Shown here piece after piece: positions 46,850-59,329 of a stretch of 64,000 bases of DNA; within the stretch, counting starts at the first letter, position 1, and each line of letters opens with the position of its first letter. The stretch spans positions 1,318,245 through 1,382,244 of the forward strand of contig JAESIW010000020.1 of the NCBI GenBank assembly GCA_016802295.1, given 5' to 3'. The notes below the pieces were generated by a model. The model saw only the letters and a list, made by a program, of their open reading frames with translations. It had not been told where the DNA came from and did no database searches. The stretch comes from Brachionus rotundiformis (Eukaryota > Rotifera > Eurotatoria > Ploima > Brachionidae). A program made the translations under genes and the position numbers.

Positions 46850-49800
46850 ATGTCCTATGGATTTAAGCGTGCCTCCCGTGTTCTAATGAACAACGGTGGT
46901 CACTTATATGAAAAAAATTACTCACTTGTCCTTCGAGTAAATCCGAAGATAACCTCAATTAAAATATTCAATTCTACTAAAGCAGAGCCAGAAGGTATAT
47001 CGTACAAAAATTTGACAATTGGAGTTCCCAAAGAGACTTTTTTGAATGAGAGACGAGTTGCGATAACTCCAGCAGTTACGCAAACATTGGTCAAAAAAGG
47101 CTTCAAAGTTTTGGTTGAAGATAATGCGGGAGCTTTGGCCAAATTTCCAAATAGTCAATATGAAGCATCGGGTGCCACTGTGACTCAATCAAAAGATATT
47201 TACTCATCCTCTAATATACTTCTTAAAGTCAGACCTCCAACTCTTGAAGTAGAATGCAAAATTAATATTATTATTATTTACTAATTTATTAATTTAAAAA
47301 TAATTAAGGAAATCCCTAGTTTGAAAAATGATACAAATTTGATTAGTTTTTTCTATCCTGCTCAGAATAAGCATTTAATTGAAGAACTTAAGAAAAAAAA
47401 TATAACTCTCTTTGCCATGGATTGTGTGCCACGAATCAGTCGAGCTCAGGTTTTTGATGCCCTGAGCTCAATGGCCAACATAGCTGGATACAAAGCCGTG
47501 TTAGAAGCGGCAAATAACTTCGGTCGCTTTCTCACAGGACAAATAACTGCTGCTGGTAAAGTACCTCCATGTAAAGTAATGGTTATTGGTGGAGGTGTAG
47601 CTGGCTTGAGTGCAATTGGAACGGCTCGAAATATGGGAGCTATTGTGAGAGCTTTTGATACTAGATCGGCTGTCAAAGAGCAAGTTCAGTCGATGGGAGC
47701 TGAATTTTTGGAGATTAATCTAAAGGAAGAGGGAGAAGGACAAGGTGGATATGCTAAAGAAATGTCAAAGGAGTTTATAGAAGCAGAAATGGCACTTTTT
47801 GCCAAACAATGCAAAGGTAATTAATCAAATGTTAAATTTTTGTCTAAATATTTTTTTAATAAAATTAGAAATTGACATTTTAATAACAACCGCCTTGATA
47901 CCTGGAAAACCAGCGCCAAAATTAATTTCTAAAGCAATGGTTGAATCAATGAAACCGGGGTCAGTTGTTGTTGATTTGGCTGCAGAAGCCGGTGGCAATA
48001 TTGAGACTACCCGACCGGGAGAACTATATGTTTACAAAGATGTTGTTCATATTGGATACACTGATTTGCCATCGCGTTTACCAACACAATCAAGCACTTT
48101 GTATGCAAACAATATATCAAAATTTTTATTATCAATTGGTAAAGAAGATCATTTCAACATTGATTTAAATGATGAAGTTGTTCGAGGAAGCATAATTCTC
48201 AATCGAGGTGATTTAATGTGGCCACCTCCAAAGGTAGAGCAAGTGGTTCAAACAGAAACACCAAAACAAATAAAACAAGAGCAAGTTAAAAAAATATTAA
48301 CTGATGCTGATTACTTTAGAAAATATTTAAAAGACTCTTTAGTCTATACGACAGGTTTGAGTGGTTTGATTGGGATGAGTTTAATATCCCCGAACCCAGC
48401 ATTTGCCAATATGATAACAACATTTGCCCTGTCAGGAATTGTTGGTTATCACACAGTCTGGTCAGTAACACCAGCATTACACTCACCATTAATGTCGGTA
48501 ACCAATGCTATCTCTGGCATCACTGCTGCTGGTGGTCTTTTACTTATGGGTGGTGGCTATTTTCCATCTACTACAGCGCAATGGTTAGCAATGAGTGCTG
48601 CTTTTATTTCTTCGATTAACATCACTGGAGGTTTTATAATCACGCAGAGAATGTTAGATATGTTCAAAAGACCTACAGGTAGATTTTGTTAAAATAATTT
48701 TTTTAAAATTAATTCTTAGAATTATTAAGATCCTAAGGAATTTAATTACTTGTATGGTATACCGGCATTGGGCTCGTTGGCGACTTATGGTTATGGAATA
48801 ACCCATGGATTTGATGATACAACCAATTTGGCTTATTTGGCCGCATCTCTGTGCTGTGTTGGTGCCCTTGGTGGTCTAAGTTCACAGCCATCAGCCCGCT
48901 TAGGAAATGCTTTAGGTATCATTGGTGTAAGCACAGGACTTGCAGCTACCTTAGGTCAGCTAAACATAAATACAGAATTAGCCGCTCAAATGGGTGCTAC
49001 TCTTGGTCTTGGTGGCATAATTGGAGCAATTATTGCTAAGAAAATTCCAATTACAGGTTAATGTTAAAAATTGATAAAAATTAAATTATAATTTGTTTTT
49101 TATTATTATTAGACCTTCCACAGCTGGTTGCTGCTTTTCATAGTTTTGTCGGAGCTGCTGCTGTATTGACTTGTGTGTCGCATTTTATGTCCGAGGCAAG
49201 TCATTTAGCAAGCGATCCAGCTGCGTCAGTAATCAAAACATCACTTTTCCTAGGAACTTTTATTGGAGCTATTACATGGACTGGTAGCTTGGTAGCATAC
49301 GGAAAACTTCAAGGCGTTCTAAATTCAAATCCACTGCTTCTTCCTGGAAGACATGTCTTAAATACGGCCTTGTTAGCCTCTAATGTTGGCGCTCTTGGAT
49401 GGTACTTGAATACTGATGATACTACTATAGGTTTGGCTATTTTAGGTGCAACAACTCTCCTTTCATCTACCATGGGAGTTACTTTAACTTCGGCTATTGG
49501 TGGCGCAGATATGCCTGTGGTAATAACAGTCTTAAATAGCTATTCTGGCTGGGCCTTATGTGCTGAAGGATTCATGCTTAACAATAATCTAATGACAATA
49601 GTTGGAGCTTTGATTGGTTCTAGTGGAGCCATTTTATCCTATATCATGTGTAAAGCTATGAACCGTTCATTACCAAATGTTATTCTAGGTGGATATGGTA
49701 CTGATTCCACAGGAACTGGTAAAGCTATGGAAATAACTGGAACTCATACAGAAATAAAAGCTGATCAAGCAGTTGACTATTTGAAAGAGGCCCAGAATAT

Positions 49801-50281
49801 AATTATAACCCCAGGTTATGGTTTGTGCGTGGCTAAAGCTCAATATCCAATTGCAGAAATGGTAGAGTTATTGAGAAAAAAAGGAAAAAATGTTAAGTTT
49901 GCTATTCATCCAGTTGCCGGTCGTATGCCAGGTCAATTGAATGTACTTTTAGCAGAGGCTGGCGTTCCTTATGATATTGTTCATGAAATGGAGGAAGTTA
50001 ATGATGAATTCAAGGAAACAGATTTGACATTGGTAATTGGAGCAAATGACACTGTTAATTCGGCTGCTGAAGAAGATCCAAATTCAATAATAGCAGGAAT
50101 GCCTGTTTTAAAAGTATGGAATTCCAAACAAGTAATTGTAATGAAGAGAAGTTTAGGTGTTGGTTACGCTGCAGTTGATAATCCAGTATTTTTCAAACCA
50201 AATACAGCAATGTTGCTTGGTGATGCCAAAAAAACATGTGATGCTTTATTGAGCAGAATCAAACAGGATTATGAAATTTAG
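46850..50281 (+). CDS. NNT: mitochondrial NAD(P) transhydrogenase
   Basis: Five exons (46850..47248, 47309..47816, 47869..48678, 48730..49056, 49113..50281) give 1070 residues; human is 1086. The basic, hydroxylated N-terminus ([17 protein letters not shown]) suits a mitochondrial presequence. Domain I (NAD-binding) starts near [17 protein letters not shown] and carries GGGVAGL at about 226-232 and [19 protein letters not shown] [15 protein letters not shown]. Domain II is the membrane proton channel ([40 protein letters not shown]). Domain III (NADP-binding) has [39 protein letters not shown] and [10 protein letters not shown] at about 991. The enzyme in the inner membrane uses the proton gradient to reduce NADP+ with NADH, supplying NADPH for peroxide defence. 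No key motif is missing. Confidence 0.98.
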
Positions 50282-51249
50282 ACTAAAATAATAAGAATTA
50301 GATTTTGATTATTAGTTTTAATTTATATTTACGAAAAATTTAACTGTATAAAAACCATTTTAGAATTTGAGTTTTATTCAAAATGAAATTCATAAAGATT
50401 ACTTATGCTAAGAAATTTTTTTCTTTTTAATTGACTTGAAAATTTTCAAAAAGCTGTCTTATTATAGTAAAGCAACTTATATCTTTACACTATGTGTGAA
50501 ATCTTTAGTAACTTTTTATGGTAAAGTTTGCTTTGAGGACACATAAGATGCTTAAACTATGATATGTTTTTTAAAACAATTGGTCTTAACCAGCGCTGAA
50601 AGAAATTTAAACTAAATTCTGTCATGATATTTAAAAAATTAATAAATTAAGCATTAAAAGCCTAATATATTAAATAATTCACATTTCAAATATTAAATTT
50701 TAAATTTTATTGACCTATAATAAAAGCTTTTAATTTAAAGGAAAGCAACTACAGAAAAATTACATAACTTCTAAAATTAGCATAGTAGAAGATAACCGAA
50801 TGCTGAAAAATGTTTGAATCTGTTGGAAAAAACTTGAACAGGAGTCAAATTGTATAAAATATTCCTTCAAAAATCATAGGATAATATAATACCAAAATCA
50901 TAAAAAAATTATTTATTTAAATTAATACTTTTGCACTTTATCATTAAATTCAATCGTCATCATTAATGTGCCAATTTGTCTTCATTTAATTTTTTTAATG
51001 AATTTAAAGAAAAATTAATAAAATTTTTTAAAATAAAACATTAATGCAAAAACAAAGAATTTTCTTGATGCATCATCAATGAGGAGTGATACATTTCAAT
51101 TTTAATTTTATGAATATTTTTATTTAATAAGAAAATTTAATGTCTACAATTATTTATTATTTATTACAACATACTTATATTAGAACATAATTTAATTTAT
51201 GATAACTGAAAATTTTTATGATATTAATATATTAATAGATATTAATAAT
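50282..51249. other. intergenic downstream of NNT
   Basis: AT-rich. A short ATT/TAA microsatellite at about 51,225-51,262 is the tail of the minus-strand LINE relic that follows. Nothing else recognised. Confidence 0.5.
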
Positions 51250-52010
51250 AATAATATATATAGACTCGGAGGTGGCCTACTAGGAGGTCACCTATGGTAG
51301 CCCCTTGCACATAACTTCTATGATAAAAAATAATTAAATACAATTATTAAATATATTTAGTGATTAATTGTTATTCAGACATATGTTAGATTAATTATTT
51401 ATAGTATCTTTGAATTACAGTGGGTCTTCCTCGACAATTACTTATTATTAAATATCCCTTTTTGAGTCATATCTAATAATTAAATCTAACTGTCATTTAC
51501 ATTTGTACCTATTTTTTTACCTTTGCTTTTAAAAAATTATTAAAAGAACTTAGTCAATTAAATCGAATTTATTAGAATCTCCTCTGAGTTACTTAAGTAA
51601 TTGAAAAAAATTTCAATATATTTTAAAAATATGTTTTTAAAGACATTTGTGATTAAATTATTAAATTTTCTTTTAGTTGTATTAGTATTAAAATAATCTT
51701 CTAAGCCATTTATGTAGTTTGTTTTTGAAGCTGTTAATTGATTCTGAATTAATGTAGTGAAAGAGGCTGTTCCCAATGTTAACCACTAGATTTGTTAAGA
51801 AATGATATAGTTGCATGCAATTTTTCACTTCTTCTCTAACACAGCATTTATCTTGTCTTCTCGAATTATAGTTACGAGAAGTATTCGTTTATTAAATAAT
51901 TGTATTATATCTCCTCTCTTAAGTCTAAATTTGAGATCAGTTAAGTATAACATTTCGAGTCCTTTCGAGTAGATATGTTTCCTAAGTGAAAGGATTATCT
52001 TGGTCACTTT
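51250..52010 (-). mobile_element. LINE relic (Jockey/CR1 type) with 3' stem-loop and AT tail
   Basis: On the minus strand 52007-51825 reads LTDLKFRLKRGDIIQLFNKR, the RGD(L/I)IQ.F motif of the reverse-transcriptase C-terminus. After a frameshift, FLTNLVVNIGNSLFHYI and NSFKNKLHKWL follow, the usual NRVVN.WNSLP ... NSFKN.LD. The 3' end carries a stem AGGTGACC/GGCCACCT (one mismatch, read on the minus strand; 51293-51286 with 51277-51270) with an 8-nt loop, then CCGAGTCTA and a TA/ATT repeat tail. Frameshifts and the missing palm domain make it a dead, 5'-truncated copy. Confidence 0.75.
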
Positions 52011-52881
52011 TCTATCATGGACACCATGAACTCATGGTAAGCACAAAGTAATGTCTTACTAGTACTGTATTAATTATTCTTGAAGAATATTTCAAGAACA
52101 AGGGACTGAAAGTGATCAAATATGTTTTGAATGAAATCTTGAAATTGCCCTTATTTTATCTAAAAAAATCTTTTTGAAGGAATAAAAATGGAAAAATTCA
52201 ATCACAAAACCAATTTACTCTGAGAGCACCGAAAGTGCCGATTGTACTGAAAGCCAAACAAATTTTATTTATAAAATCCCTCTGAATTTTTTATTTATTA
52301 TTTTTGTATTTTTTAATTCCTCATTAAAAACATTAATATTTATATTTTTAATTAAAGTCAAGTCGAATTATTAAAAATTGAAAATTTGATTTTAAATTAA
52401 AAAGAATCAAAAAATATTCAATGAATCGAAGAAAAATATAAACAAAATTTAGAAACAAAAATTTAGCTGCTGATGGATGATGTGAGAATAAAAATACAAA
52501 TATATTTAATAAGTTTTTATTAATTAGAAGACTAAATTTTGGCTCTTTAGTTTATTTAAGCTATTCCAAATGTAGACCTTAAATTTTGCATACTGCAAAT
52601 TTTAAAATAAAAAAGGTTCGTTTATAAATTCAAATACATTTGAAATTTTATTTATAAAAAAACTCGTGTGCCAAATTTTAGTTATTACTTTTTTTGTTCA
52701 TATACTTAAATTTTATTCATTTTTAAAATAAAATTTACGAATTTTTAATATTTAAAAAAAATAAAAACAACAAAAACCACATGGATTTTTACACTTAAAC
52801 AAAAGTCCTTTCTTAATTTTAAAATAACCAATTTATTAAGATAATTTTAGATAATTATTTTTTAGTATTCAAATCGCATAG
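52011..52881. other. intergenic upstream of NOP56
   Basis: The first 150 bases may be the 5' edge of the LINE relic. The rest is AT-rich and should include the NOP56 promoter; no element is identifiable. Confidence 0.45.
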
Positions 52882-54475
52882 ATGTCTCATTTATATGTGC
52901 TCTACGAGCATGCTAGTGGTTATGCATTGTTCCGTGTAAAAGAATTTGAAGAAATTAGCGCTTTTTTGACACAGGTTGAGCAGAGTGCCTTGGATTTGTC
53001 AAAATTCAATTCGGTGGTAAAACTAATTGCTTTCTCACCATTTGTTTCTGGTCTAAATGCGTTGGACAATTTGAATTCAGTATCTGAAGGTGTCTTGCAT
53101 GAAGACCTAAAGTTATTTCTTGACAGCAATTTACCAAAACCAGGCGGTAAAAAGGACTCAAAGCTTCAATTAGGAGTAGCAGATTCAAAGATTTCAGCTG
53201 CCATTAATGAAACTATTGGTGTTTCTTGTACACATGTTGGTGCAGTACCTGAAATTTTGCGAGGCATTCGCCAACATTTTCCAAATTTGGTCAAAGGTCT
53301 GACTGATAAAAGCCAGGCCAAAGCTCAGCTTGGTCTTGGACACGCTTATTCGAGATCCAAGGTTAAGTTTAATGTTAACAGAGTAGATAACATGATCATT
53401 CAAGCCATCAATTTAATCGACCAGCTGGACAAAGATGTTAATACTTTTTCAATGAGAATTCGAGAATGGTACAGCTATCATTTTCCAGAATTGGTTAAGA
53501 TTGTAACTGATAACAATATGTTTGCTAAAGTGGTTAAGATTGTAAAGAATAGGAAAGAACTTTCAGATGATGTACTGGAACAGCTTGAAGAAGTCGTGAT
53601 GGACTCTGCCAAAGCGCAAGCTATTATTGACGCTTCAAAATCTTCCATGGGCATGGACATATCACCAATTGATTTGATAAATATTCAGTTATTCGCTTCT
53701 AGAGTCATAGATATGTTTGAATATAGAAAAAGATTGCACGAATATCTTCATTCGAAGATAAATCAAGTAGCTCCAAATTTGTCTTCATTGATTGGAGATC
53801 AGGTAGCTGCTCGTTTGATTTCCCACGCCGGTAGCTTGACCAATTTAGCCAAGTACCCGGCATCTACAATTCAAATCCTTGGAGCTGAAAAAGCTCTCTT
53901 CAGAGCTCTTAAGACCAGAAGTAATACGCCCAAGTATGGCCTGATATTTCATTCAAGTTTCATCGGACGAGCTGGAACAACTAATAAGGGACGAGTTTCC
54001 AGATATTTGGCCAACAAATGTGCCATTGCATCAAGAATTGACTGCTTTGCTGGTAATTTTACATTTGGAAAAAAAAGTTTTTTAACTTTTTAATAACTAT
54101 TGATTAGAAATTCCGACCAATGTTTTCGGAGACTGTTTACAAAGGCAAGTTGAAGATAGACTTAAATTTTACGAAAGTGGTACTTTGCCACCAAAAAACG
54201 CAGAAGTAATGCAAGATGCTGTTTTAAAAGCCGAAGAGGCCAAAAATGATATAATAAAAAAAGAGAAAAAGAAAAAGAAAAAAGAGAAAAAAAACAAAAA
54301 GAAAGAGGTAGAGAATGATGAAGAAATGGCGGTTGAAGAGAACGGAGTGACCAATGGCAATGGCAATGGAGTTGAAGAACATTTGGAAGATATGAAATTG
54401 GATGAGGATCAAGTAGATGGTGAAGATGAACCACAACCGAAAAAGAAAAAGAAGAAGAATAAAAAAAGCGAATAA
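52882..54475 (+). CDS. NOP56: box C/D snoRNP core protein NOP56
   Basis: Exons 52882..54052 and 54108..54475 give 512 residues. The N-terminus ([20 protein letters not shown]) matches NOP56 rather than NOP58. The NOP domain contains [65 protein letters not shown] and [14 protein letters not shown]. Exon 2 joins as [15 protein letters not shown] and continues the conserved [12 protein letters not shown]. The tail is Lys-rich ([11 protein letters not shown]) with an acidic patch and ends KKKKNKKSE, a nucleolar-type signal. NOP56 pairs with NOP58, fibrillarin and the 15.5K protein on box C/D snoRNAs to direct 2'-O-methylation of rRNA. Introns of such genes often host snoRNAs, but the single 55-nt intron is too short. 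Confidence 0.97.
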
Positions 54476-54960
54476 AAAATAATTTTTTTGTTTCTTTATC
54501 TTGGTTTTGAAATAAAAAAAATAAAAAATAAAAAAATAATGTTAACAATAAAGTTAATCCAGTTAGTTCATTAAATTTTTTTTAGTTTTTTTGTCATTTT
54601 TATAGAAATAAAGTTAAAATTGCTGAATTTTTACTTTAATCCTGAAAATGCTTTGCAGATAAACAGAAATTTTTGATTGAAAAAACAAAATTAATTTTTT
54701 TACACTTAAAAAAGATATTTTTTATTTTAAAGGTTATTCTTTTTTATCCGACCAGTGTGCATCTATTTTTTTTAAACTTAAATTCATTAAATTAATTATA
54801 AAATATTTAAATGTAAAAATTAAAAATTAATTATCTGATTCTTTAGATTTTAGAAAAAAAAATAAACTGAAATTTAAAAATTCAAATTTTGTACATAGCA
54901 TCAACTATTTTGCGTGAATTGAAATAAAAAAGAAATTTAAATTTAAAGCTATTTTAAGGC
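54476..54960. other. NOP56 3' flank
   Basis: AATAAA-type signals occur soon after the stop codon (about 54511 and 54607). The rest is AT-rich with no gene. Confidence 0.5.
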
Positions 54961-56045
54961 TGTTGATACAGAACCACATATACGCCTTAATAAACTCCGT
55001 GCCTATGGACTTAGTTAATTAGTTTGAAGATTTTTGGAGCAACAGAACGCAGCGTGCTGTACTGGAAATTCTCTCCGAATAGTCCCTCAAGGGTCTGCTC
55101 TTGGTCCAATTTTTTTCATTTTTTACATAAATGTTTTGTGAATTGATACTGATTTGGGGCATGTGTGCTAAAAATGTAAAGTTATGCATTTTGGAAGACT
55201 TAATGAGAAGCATAAGCACATAGCTCATACCAATGAAGAGAGTGAGGACGTAGCACTGAGAGAGATTTGGGCGTGATGGTATCATTTTATTTAAAGTGGA
55301 CTGCTCAAGTAAAAAGTGCAAAAGCAAACGAGATACTAGGAATTCTTAAAAAATTTTATCAGATTTTAAAGCAATTTAAATAAGATTATTGATTATTTTG
55401 TTGTTTTATGTGTAAATATTTTACGATATCATTACTATATTAAAATGAATAATTAAAATTTTGAGATTTTTTGAATGATTAAAAGTAAATTGATGAGTTT
55501 AATTATGGCATTTAGTCTATAAGAATTTTTATATTTGAAAATTTTCTAATTAAAAAAAAAATCTACTTATATTAATTTGAATTTAGTTTTTATTTGAGAT
55601 GAAAATTTTAAACTAGTTAAATGACAGTAAATTTGGTACTTTTTGGTCAGATTTTACAACAATTTAAAAAAGATTTTGTTGTTTTATGTGTAAATATTGG
55701 TGAAAATGAGCTAAACCAAACTAAGTGGAAGGCGAGTGAGAGGAGATTTTATTGAATTGTACGAATAAGCAAGTAGATTGGAAAATTCCAAGCTAACAAG
55801 AGTTCCTATATTTATATCAGAATAGAAGAGAGCAATATTAAGAGGCAATCGTTTGAGAATCTACAGGGAGAGATTTTCTTAGAAATTGAGAAACAATTTG
55901 CCAGTGCAGTGACAACCAGACATTTTTTTTTTTTAAATTGAGTGGTCCTACAATGGAACAGATTGCCTGATAGTGATAGTGTTGAAAAGTCCATATCCAC
56001 GGAAGTCTTCGAGGCCGCACAACTAACTATTGGCCTCAAACACTA
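54961..56045 (+). mobile_element. degraded LINE reverse transcriptase in two pieces
   Basis: Plus-strand pieces at 55,000-55,380 read LRAYGL, IVPQGSALGPIFFIFYIN (the S.VPQGSVLGPLLF.IYIN motif), then, after an internal deletion that removes the YADD active site, KCKVMHFGRLNEKHKH, then WTAQVKSAKANEILGILKK in another frame. After about 350 bp of unrelated AT-rich sequence, 55,830-56,040 reads ILRGNRLRIYREIF, TFFFLN.VVLQWNRLPDS and EVFEAAQL, the C-terminal end. The order and strand fit one Jockey/CR1-type element broken by deletion and by an insertion. It cannot be active. Confidence 0.8.
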
Positions 56046-56866
56046 AATTTAACAATTCTCAGATAAATATTTAATCTACTCTACTAACTTGTAGAAAGAA
56101 ATAAAACTGCTAGCTTTAATAAGTAAAAAGTTTTAAAAAATTTATCCAAAAATATTAAAATGGCTAAATTTTTGATTTAAATTAAATAAAAGTACTTTTA
56201 TTTTTCAAGGATTTTTTTTATTTTATTTAATTGATAAACTTTATTCTAATGAAATTTTAAGTCAATTTTGAAAGAATTATTGTCCATTTGGTTTAACTAA
56301 TAAAAAAAATAGAATATATTTTCTTAATTTTTTTAATAAAAATAAATGAAGTCTTAATTAAACAAGTAAATATAAATTTTTGTTTACAATTAGAGGATTA
56401 AAAAATCGAAAAAAATAAACTCTTCAAATAAAGATAAAAAAGTGTTATGGAATCGACAGTGGTTGTCGACTCAACTAGATTTTATATTTAGTCGTTTAAG
56501 ATATTGACTGATCTAATTTAAAATTTGGACAAGATATGCCTATTCCATGAGCATTTATTAATTATTAAAAATTCGAATGAAGTTTTAAAAAGAAAAAAAA
56601 TCTAATAAATTTAGTAAAATTTTTACAATATTAAATTTTAACTACTTTACAAGCTTTTTCTCTTATAAATTTTCCTTCACATCCTTCACATGTCACTTAA
56701 AAATTTTAAACTTTACTCAGCTCACAAAACTTGATAACCTTTTGACAAATTTTAAACTAGACCAGATAATTTATCTCGATTAGATATAAAAAAAAATAGT
56801 TTAATAGATAACAAATTTTGTCTATTAGACAAAACACTAATACTAAAATAATAGTTAACGCAAAAA
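56046..56866. other. intergenic downstream of SUCO
   Basis: AT-rich, no coding signal. A short GC-richer patch with a small palindromic core (GGTTGTCGACTCAAC) lies near 56,461. Nothing else recognised. Confidence 0.5.
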
Positions 56867-59329
56867 TTAAATTTCATTAGTTTGATTAACTGTATTAAAT
56901 TGAGCGTTTGAAGCCGCTAGACTAACGGCGGCCACAACTGCTATGGTTGACGAAACAACCCGGGCTGCAGCAACAGTCTGAGGCATCACCTCTTTAATTG
57001 TTTCAGCTTCAAGATTTTCGCAATTCACCCTATTCATTTTATAATAATTTTCAATAGATTCGAGTTGTTCTTTAAAATTTAGTTCCTGTTTTGCCAACAA
57101 TTCCTTACATTTGGCATCAATTAGTTCTTCAATATTTTCACTTTTTTTCTTCTTATCACCAGAAGGATCTTTAATTCCATATTTTGTCTTTTTTCTTCCC
57201 AAGCATCGCTTCAACTCTACCACAAGTACACTCACCACTACCAAAAGAGCTGTCCAAATGATCAAATTGGTCTGAATTTTAACATCATCTATGTATTTGT
57301 TTATTTCAATTAAATTTTGTTCCATTTTTTCAATTTTTTTTTCCATATAGATAATTTTTTCATTCTGTTTCAAGTCTCTTTCGTCGGCTACACGTATTGT
57401 GTCAACCAGAGCCGATGTGGTCAGATTGAATGCTTTTTGCATTTCGTCCATTTGCTTCCTGTAATGCTGACTTAACTTTTCCAAATATTGGCTACTAAGT
57501 GACATGTTTAGCTCAAGCATTTTGATCCTGTAGTCGAGCCGTGTCGAAAGAGCGTCCTTGCCATTCACAGGTGGAACATAATTAACCACTTCTTCTGAGC
57601 CATTGCTAATTTTTAAGCTGTTGAGTTTTTCTCTGGTGTCATTTGAGTTTTTTACCTCAGATAAATAACTACTTTCATTTTTGGTCTTTAGTTCACCTTC
57701 TTTTTTGACCTCAGTCTCGTTCTTATTTTCAGGGCTGACAATCTGGCTCTGGTCAGGCTTTGTCGGCACTTCTTTATGCATAGTAGTAGATTTTTGCTTC
57801 ACGGGCCACGAGTAAGTGGTTTGGTTATCCAGCCAGTCATTAGATACATAATAAAAGATATTGTTTAAAGAAAATTGGGTGACGTTTTTTTGAATTTTTT
57901 GTATGCTGGTTTGATTCTTAGAAGGCTTGATGTTGTTTAGATATTTGGTAAGCAAAGATGTATTGGATCTTGATTGCACTATGGTGGTCATAATGTAATA
58001 GTAGCCACAAAATTTGGAACTAGAGAAAAAATTAAAAGAAGAATTGTCATAGTTTTTGACAAATTTTTCAGCATGATCAAAACATTGGCAACAGTTGCGC
58101 AGACCAGTAGAGCTTGTGAAGCACAAAATGCGATGCATGTCCGTATCTAGTATGTTGTTTCGGTCAATAATTGTTTTACCATTTGGTAAATAAGATTCAT
58201 TGTCAGATATAATTCGAGTGGACTTGGACGGCTTTGAGACACTTAGATTGGTTAATTTAGAAAAAAAATTAAAGCCTTTTCCAACCACTACTGAGATTAA
58301 ATTTGTCAATAAGACCGAAGTTGAATCAAAAATAGTTGTTTTATCTATTTTATTCTCATCTTTGTTAGGCTCATCAATGGCAAGAGTGACTTCATCAGCA
58401 TCCGTGTCTTGGTCATCATGTAAATTTGTTCCATAAATGCGTACAACACTCAAAGGACAATAATGTTCATTTCCATAATGAGACAACATTTCAAATTTGG
58501 CATATTTGGCATAAATTTCATCAATTTTCTCATCTTGCTTATATTCCAAGCTGTCTGTTCGGCTAAATGTTTGTAAATTTCTGGTATTATTGGCCTCAAA
58601 TGTGCCAATGAAATATTTTCCTGGCCAATTATTCGAACCACCTGATTGTATGTATCTGTCACTGGCAAACACTTTGAACTGTCTTGGTACATTGCTGAAC
58701 AATTCATAATTGGCTATTTGAATCTCTTTTATCTTTACAGGCTCACAGAGCTCTATGATGAACCAAACTTTGGATTTGCATGAATTCAGCATATAGTCGT
58801 CCTTGTTCTCGGTCAATATGTGCGACGGGTTGCTAGCCTCTTGGTTTTTTTCGACTATTTTAGCACCACAATCTACACCGGCATAATTTTTGCGCCTCTT
58901 TAAAATTTCAGCTTTAATCTCTTTGCTTTCAGACTTGGTCGGACTGTTGGCTTTGTTCAAAGATTGATCTTTTAGTTTCATCTCTTTCCATTCTTCGAAC
59001 GATTGCATTTCGGCCTTGTTGACCACATATCCTTGGACAAACGTTGCCTGTGTTTTGGCCTCTGATTGCTCATCTCTTATTTCGTTTGCTTGAGTGACTG
59101 TTTCAAGCGTTTGCGAGGTTTCTTCAATGGGAGATGACGTAGGCAGTTGGTTTTCAGCCTTAAGGATGTCGATGGTTTTTGAGCCGTCATGCAAAACTTC
59201 ATTGTGTAGAATCGTCCATACATTACTTTTAAAATAAAATTAAATCTTTTTTAATTAATCAGTAAAACACTGCTACTTTTGGAAAAATATTAGCCAGGTT
59301 ACCAATAGGAATATGTTTTTATTAATCAT
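56867..59329 (-). CDS. SUCO: SUN-like domain ossification factor (SUCO/Slp1 family)
   Basis: Exons 59329..59277 and 59225..56867 give 803 residues. The first exon supplies ATG and a signal peptide (MINKNIFLLVTWLIFF); the long second exon alone has no ATG near its start, which is why the 53-nt first exon is needed. The SUN-like domain at about 130-290 has NYAGVDCGAKIV, MLNSCKSKVWFIIELCEPVK, IANYELFSNVPRQFKVFASD and YGNEHYCPLSVVRIYGTN. A second conserved patch reads RILCFTSSTGLRNCCQCFDH. A coiled coil (about 590-655) precedes a membrane helix near 660-685 (IIWTALLVVVSVLVVELK). SUCO/Slp1 proteins with TAPT1/Emp65 guard soluble ER proteins from degradation; in mouse SUCO (Opt) supports collagen secretion by osteoblasts. 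Human SUCO is longer (1254). Confidence 0.93.
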
